A stretch of DNA of 8,323 bases from assembly GCA_902495955.1 (NCBI GenBank), contig CABUZE010000029.1, forward strand, positions 1 through 8,323, given 5' to 3'. The position numbers and the translations under genes were made by a program. How positions within the stretch are numbered: position 1 is the stretch's first letter; every line of letters starts with the position of its first letter. The DNA is from an uncultured Collinsella sp. (lineage in GTDB: Bacteria > Actinomycetota > Coriobacteriia > Coriobacteriales > Coriobacteriaceae). The notes under the pieces were generated by a model. That model was not told the DNA's origin and made no database searches. It saw only the letters and a program-made list of their open reading frames with translations. Shown piece by piece: positions 5,685-8,323 of the stretch.

Positions 5685-8276
5685 TTGAAGCTCATCATCG
5701 CCGAGAAAAACGACGCCGCGCGTCAGATTGCCGAGCGGCTGTCCACGGGTAAGCCCAAAAAGGACAAGGTGTACAACACCGCCATCTATCGTTTTGAGTG
5801 GAAGGGCGAGGAGTGCGTGACGATCGGCCTTGCCGGTCACATCCTTGCGCCCGATTTTTGCGACAGCGTGCTGTTCGATAAAAAGTTGGGTTGGTATTCG
5901 GTGACCGAGGACGGCGAGATGCTGCCGGCCGATATGCCCGATGGCCTGGCTCGTCCGCCTTACGACACCAAGCGTAAGCCGTTCCTTGCCGATGGCATTT
6001 CCATCAAGGGCTGGAAGCTCGAGAGTCTGCCTTACCTCACCTGGGCGCCCGTCATTAAACTACCGGCCGAGAAGGAGCTCATTCGTTCGCTCAAGAACCT
6101 CGCTAAAAAGTCCGACAGCGTCATCATCGCCACGGACTTCGACCGCGAGGGCGAGCTGATCGGCTCGGACGCTCTCAACAAGGTGCGCGAGGTTGCGCCG
6201 GACTTGCCGGTTGCCCGCGCCCAGTACTCTTCGTTTACCAAGGCCGAGATCACGCAGGCCTTCGATAATCTCGTCTCGCTCGACCAGAATCTGGCCGACG
6301 CCGGCGAGAGCCGCCAGCACATCGACCTCATTTGGGGCGCGGTGCTCACGCGCTATCTGACGCTCGCCAAGTTCGGCGGCTTTGGTAACGTGCGCTCTGC
6401 CGGCCGCGTGCAGACGCCGACGCTCGCCCTGGTGGTCGAGCGCGAGCGCGAGCGCATGGCGTTTGTGCCCGAGGACTATTGGCAGATTCGCGGCATGGGT
6501 GCCGCGCAGGGCGCTGTCGAGGACGACCGCTTTAAGATCGCGCACAAGACGGCGCGTTTTACCGACAAGGATGCTGCCGAGACGGCGTACGGCCATGTCG
6601 ACGGCGTTACGACGGCAACCGTCGCCGCGGTGACCAAACGCTCGCGCAAGCAGCAGCCGCCCACGCCGTTTGCGACCACCTCGCTGCAGGCTGCCGCCGC
6701 GGCCGAGGGCATCTCGCCTGCGCGTACGATGCGCATCGCCGAGTCCCTCTACATGGCCGGTCTCATCAGCTACCCGCGTGTCGACAATACCGTGTACCCT
6801 GCGACGCTCGATCTGGGCGCCGTGGTGAGCGACCTGGCAAAGATCAACCCGGCGCTGGCGCCCGTGTGCAAAAAGGTGCTTGCCGGTCCTATGAAGCCCA
6901 CGCGCGGCAAGGTCGAGACCACCGACCACCCGCCTATCTATCCCACGGGCGAGGGCGACCCATCCACGCTCGACGGCGGCCAGCGCAAGCTCTACGACCT
7001 CATCGCCCGTCGCTTCCTGGCAACGCTTATGGGTCCCGCGACCATCGAGAACACCAAGCTCGAGCTCGACGTCAACGGCGAGCCGTTCGTGGCCTCGGGC
7101 GACGTGCTCGTGACCCCTGGCTTCCGCGAGGCCTATCCGTACGGCCTTAAGCGCGACGAGCAGATGCCGCCGCTGGAGCAGGGCGATACGGTCGACGTGT
7201 TCGACATTAAGTTCGAGGCCAAGCAGACCGAGCCGCCCGCGCGCTACAGCCAGGGCAAACTCGTGCAGGAGATGGAGAAGCGCGGCCTGGGTACCAAGTC
7301 CACGCGTGCGAGCATCATCGAGCGCCTGTATGCCGTGCGCTACCTCAAAAATGATCCCGTTGAGCCGAGCCAGCTGGGCATCGCCATCATTGACGCGCTG
7401 ACGCAGTTTGCCCCGCGCATCACGAGCCCCGATATGACCAGCGAACTCGATGGCGACATGACCCGCGTGGAGCGCGGCGAGGATACCGAAGAGCATGTCG
7501 TGACGCACTCGCGCGCGCTGCTGGCCGGTGTGCTCGACGAGCTGCTCAAGCACACGCAGGAGCTGGGCGACGCCATCAGCGACGCCGTCACGGCCGATGC
7601 GCGCGTGGGCGCCTGCCCCAAGTGCGGCAAGGACCTTGTTGTGAAGACGAGTGCCAAGACCCGTGGCAGCTTTATCGGCTGCATGGGCTGGCCCGACTGC
7701 GACGTGACCTATCCGGTGCCGAGCGGCGTCAAGGTAAGCCCGCTCGAGGGCGAGGCGGCCGTGTGCCCCGAGTGCGGCGCGCCGCGTATCAAGTGCCAGC
7801 CGTTCCGCCAGAAGGCCTTCGAGATTTGCGTGAACCCCACGTGCCCCACTAACTACGAGCCCGACCTTAAGGTGGGCGAGTGCAAGGTGTGCGCCGAGGC
7901 AGGACGCCATGGCGACCTGATCGCGCACAAGAGCGAAAAGAGCGGCAAGCGCTTTATCCGCTGCACCAACTACGACGACTGCGGCGTGAGCTATCCACTG
8001 CCGGCGCGTGGCAAGCTCGAGGCGACGGGCGAGACCTGTCCCGAGTGCGGCGCCCCCATCGTGGTGGTCAACACGGCGCGCGGCCCGTGGCGCATCTGCG
8101 TCAACATGGACTGCCCGACCAAGGAGAAGAAGCCCGCCCGCGGCCGCAAGACCACGACCAAGGCGAGCACGGCGAAGAAGACCACTGCGGCCAAAAAGAC
8201 TGCTGCCAAGAAGACGACCGCCAAAAAGACGACGGCCAAGAAGTCGACTACCAAAAAGACCGCTGCCGACAAGTAG
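5685..8276 (+). CDS. topA: DNA topoisomerase I, type IA, archaeal-type, with four zinc motifs and basic tail
   Basis: Relaxes negatively supercoiled DNA by cutting one strand through a 5'-phosphotyrosine bond. 863 aa, TTG start. The N-terminal Toprim domain has IAEKNDAA (Glu7) and the metal-binding DFDREGE (151-157). SAGRVQTPTLALVVERE (238-254) and the catalytic segment ISYPRVDNTVYP (361-372) follow, with Tyr363 as nucleophile and Arg365 beside it. The NTVYP context points to the archaeal form of topoisomerase I rather than the usual bacterial YMRTDS form or topoisomerase III. Val366 replaces the usual Thr. GLGTKSTRASIIERL (534-548) closes the core. The C-terminus has four zinc-type motifs: Cys644/647/666/672, 694/697/715/720, 733/736/760/766 and 785/788/805/810. 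Motifs 3 and 4 look like a copy of 1 and 2. A Lys/Ala/Thr-rich tail (813-863, 18 Lys) ends the protein. It starts 54 bp after hypB, a functionally unrelated neighbour. Confidence 0.95.
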   Translation: MKLIIAEKNDAARQIAERLSTGKPKKDKVYNTAIYRFEWKGEECVTIGLAGHILAPDFCDSVLFDKKLGWYSVTEDGEMLPADMPDGLARPPYDTKRKPFLADGISIKGWKLESLPYLTWAPVIKLPAEKELIRSLKNLAKKSDSVIIATDFDREGELIGSDALNKVREVAPDLPVARAQYSSFTKAEITQAFDNLVSLDQNLADAGESRQHIDLIWGAVLTRYLTLAKFGGFGNVRSAGRVQTPTLALVVERERERMAFVPEDYWQIRGMGAAQGAVEDDRFKIAHKTARFTDKDAAETAYGHVDGVTTATVAAVTKRSRKQQPPTPFATTSLQAAAAAEGISPARTMRIAESLYMAGLISYPRVDNTVYPATLDLGAVVSDLAKINPALAPVCKKVLAGPMKPTRGKVETTDHPPIYPTGEGDPSTLDGGQRKLYDLIARRFLATLMGPATIENTKLELDVNGEPFVASGDVLVTPGFREAYPYGLKRDEQMPPLEQGDTVDVFDIKFEAKQTEPPARYSQGKLVQEMEKRGLGTKSTRASIIERLYAVRYLKNDPVEPSQLGIAIIDALTQFAPRITSPDMTSELDGDMTRVERGEDTEEHVVTHSRALLAGVLDELLKHTQELGDAISDAVTADARVGACPKCGKDLVVKTSAKTRGSFIGCMGWPDCDVTYPVPSGVKVSPLEGEAAVCPECGAPRIKCQPFRQKAFEICVNPTCPTNYEPDLKVGECKVCAEAGRHGDLIAHKSEKSGKRFIRCTNYDDCGVSYPLPARGKLEATGETCPECGAPIVVVNTARGPWRICVNMDCPTKEKKPARGRKTTTKASTAKKTTAAKKTAAKKTTAKKTTAKKSTTKKTAADK
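7614..8114 (+). repeat. Duplicated pair of zinc-ribbon motifs inside topA
   Basis: Two units of about 77 residues (644-720 and 733-810) each hold one motif ending C-x5-C-x-V-[ST]-Y-P-[VL]-P and one motif CPECGAP...ICVN-x2-C-P-T. The shared landmarks in the same order (FIGC/FIRC, VTYPVP/VSYPLP, CPECGAP, ICVN) show an internal tandem duplication at protein level. DNA identity appears partial, so the event is not recent. Confidence 0.7.
8121..8273 (+). repeat. Lys/Ala/Thr low-complexity tail repeat of topA
   Basis: Codes for residues 813-863, built from short KKT[TA]A-like units, for example AKKTTAKKTT at 841-850. It resembles histone H1-like basic tails of actinobacterial DNA-binding proteins. 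It probably binds DNA nonspecifically. Confidence 0.7.
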
Positions 8277-8300
8277 CCGAGCACATATCCGAGCACATAT
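8277..8300. repeat. 12-bp perfect tandem repeat right after the topA stop
   Basis: CCGAGCACATAT occurs twice head to tail, starting at the base after the TAG stop. No hairpin or terminator is visible in the remaining 23 bases of the window. It may be a slippage duplication or a paired protein-binding site; the next gene is not in view. Confidence 0.7.
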
Positions 8301-8323
8301 AGACACGGTGGGGCCGGGGGCGC

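Noticed and set aside
6060..8306. Long minus-strand open frame (748 codons) opposite topA
   Set aside because: It lies within and past a well-supported topoisomerase gene, shows no recognisable domain, and mirrors its codon bias.

Overview
The window is high-GC DNA with short gaps, strong AGGAGG-type ribosome binding sites and use of GTG and TTG starts. Gene content and protein style (type Ic aspartate aminotransferase, TatA with a long acidic tail, archaeal-type topoisomerase I with a Lys/Ala/Thr tail) suggest an actinobacterial gut anaerobe of the Coriobacteriia, most like Collinsella. The taxon is an inference from protein style; no marker RNA is present.

Layout, left to right. (1) Positions 2-838 hold the C-terminal part of an NhaA-type Na+/H+ antiporter, its N-terminus cut off by the window edge. 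It ends at a perfect 16-bp hairpin (856-893) that can terminate transcription from both sides, followed by a small palindromic element (893-921). (2) A small acidic protein of unknown function lies on the minus strand (925-1179). It is transcribed toward the antiporter and away from the next gene. (3) A PLP-dependent aminotransferase (1330-2634) and a single-domain STAS protein (2686-3000) lie on the plus strand. (4) A second plus-strand run starts at a promoter-like site near 3072 and contains tatA (or tatB-like), tatC, hypA and hypB, with a 1-bp tatA/tatC overlap and a 6-bp tatC-hypA gap. (5) A type IA topoisomerase of the archaeal kind (5685-8276) follows hypB by 54 bp. The window ends in a 12-bp perfect tandem repeat just after its stop.

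The tat and hyp genes fit together functionally. HypA and HypB insert nickel into [NiFe] hydrogenase (or, in some bacteria, urease) precursors. The Tat translocon exports folded, cofactor-loaded proteins, and the small subunits of periplasmic or outward-facing [NiFe] hydrogenases are classic Tat substrates. No hydrogenase structural gene and no hypC-F is in view, so a link to a specific enzyme is inference.

I see no CRISPR array, insertion sequence, tRNA/rRNA or phage gene. This is mostly a housekeeping region. The points worth a second look are the modular topoisomerase tail, the tat/hyp coupling, hairpins around the tatA promoter and ribosome binding site, and two short repeats.
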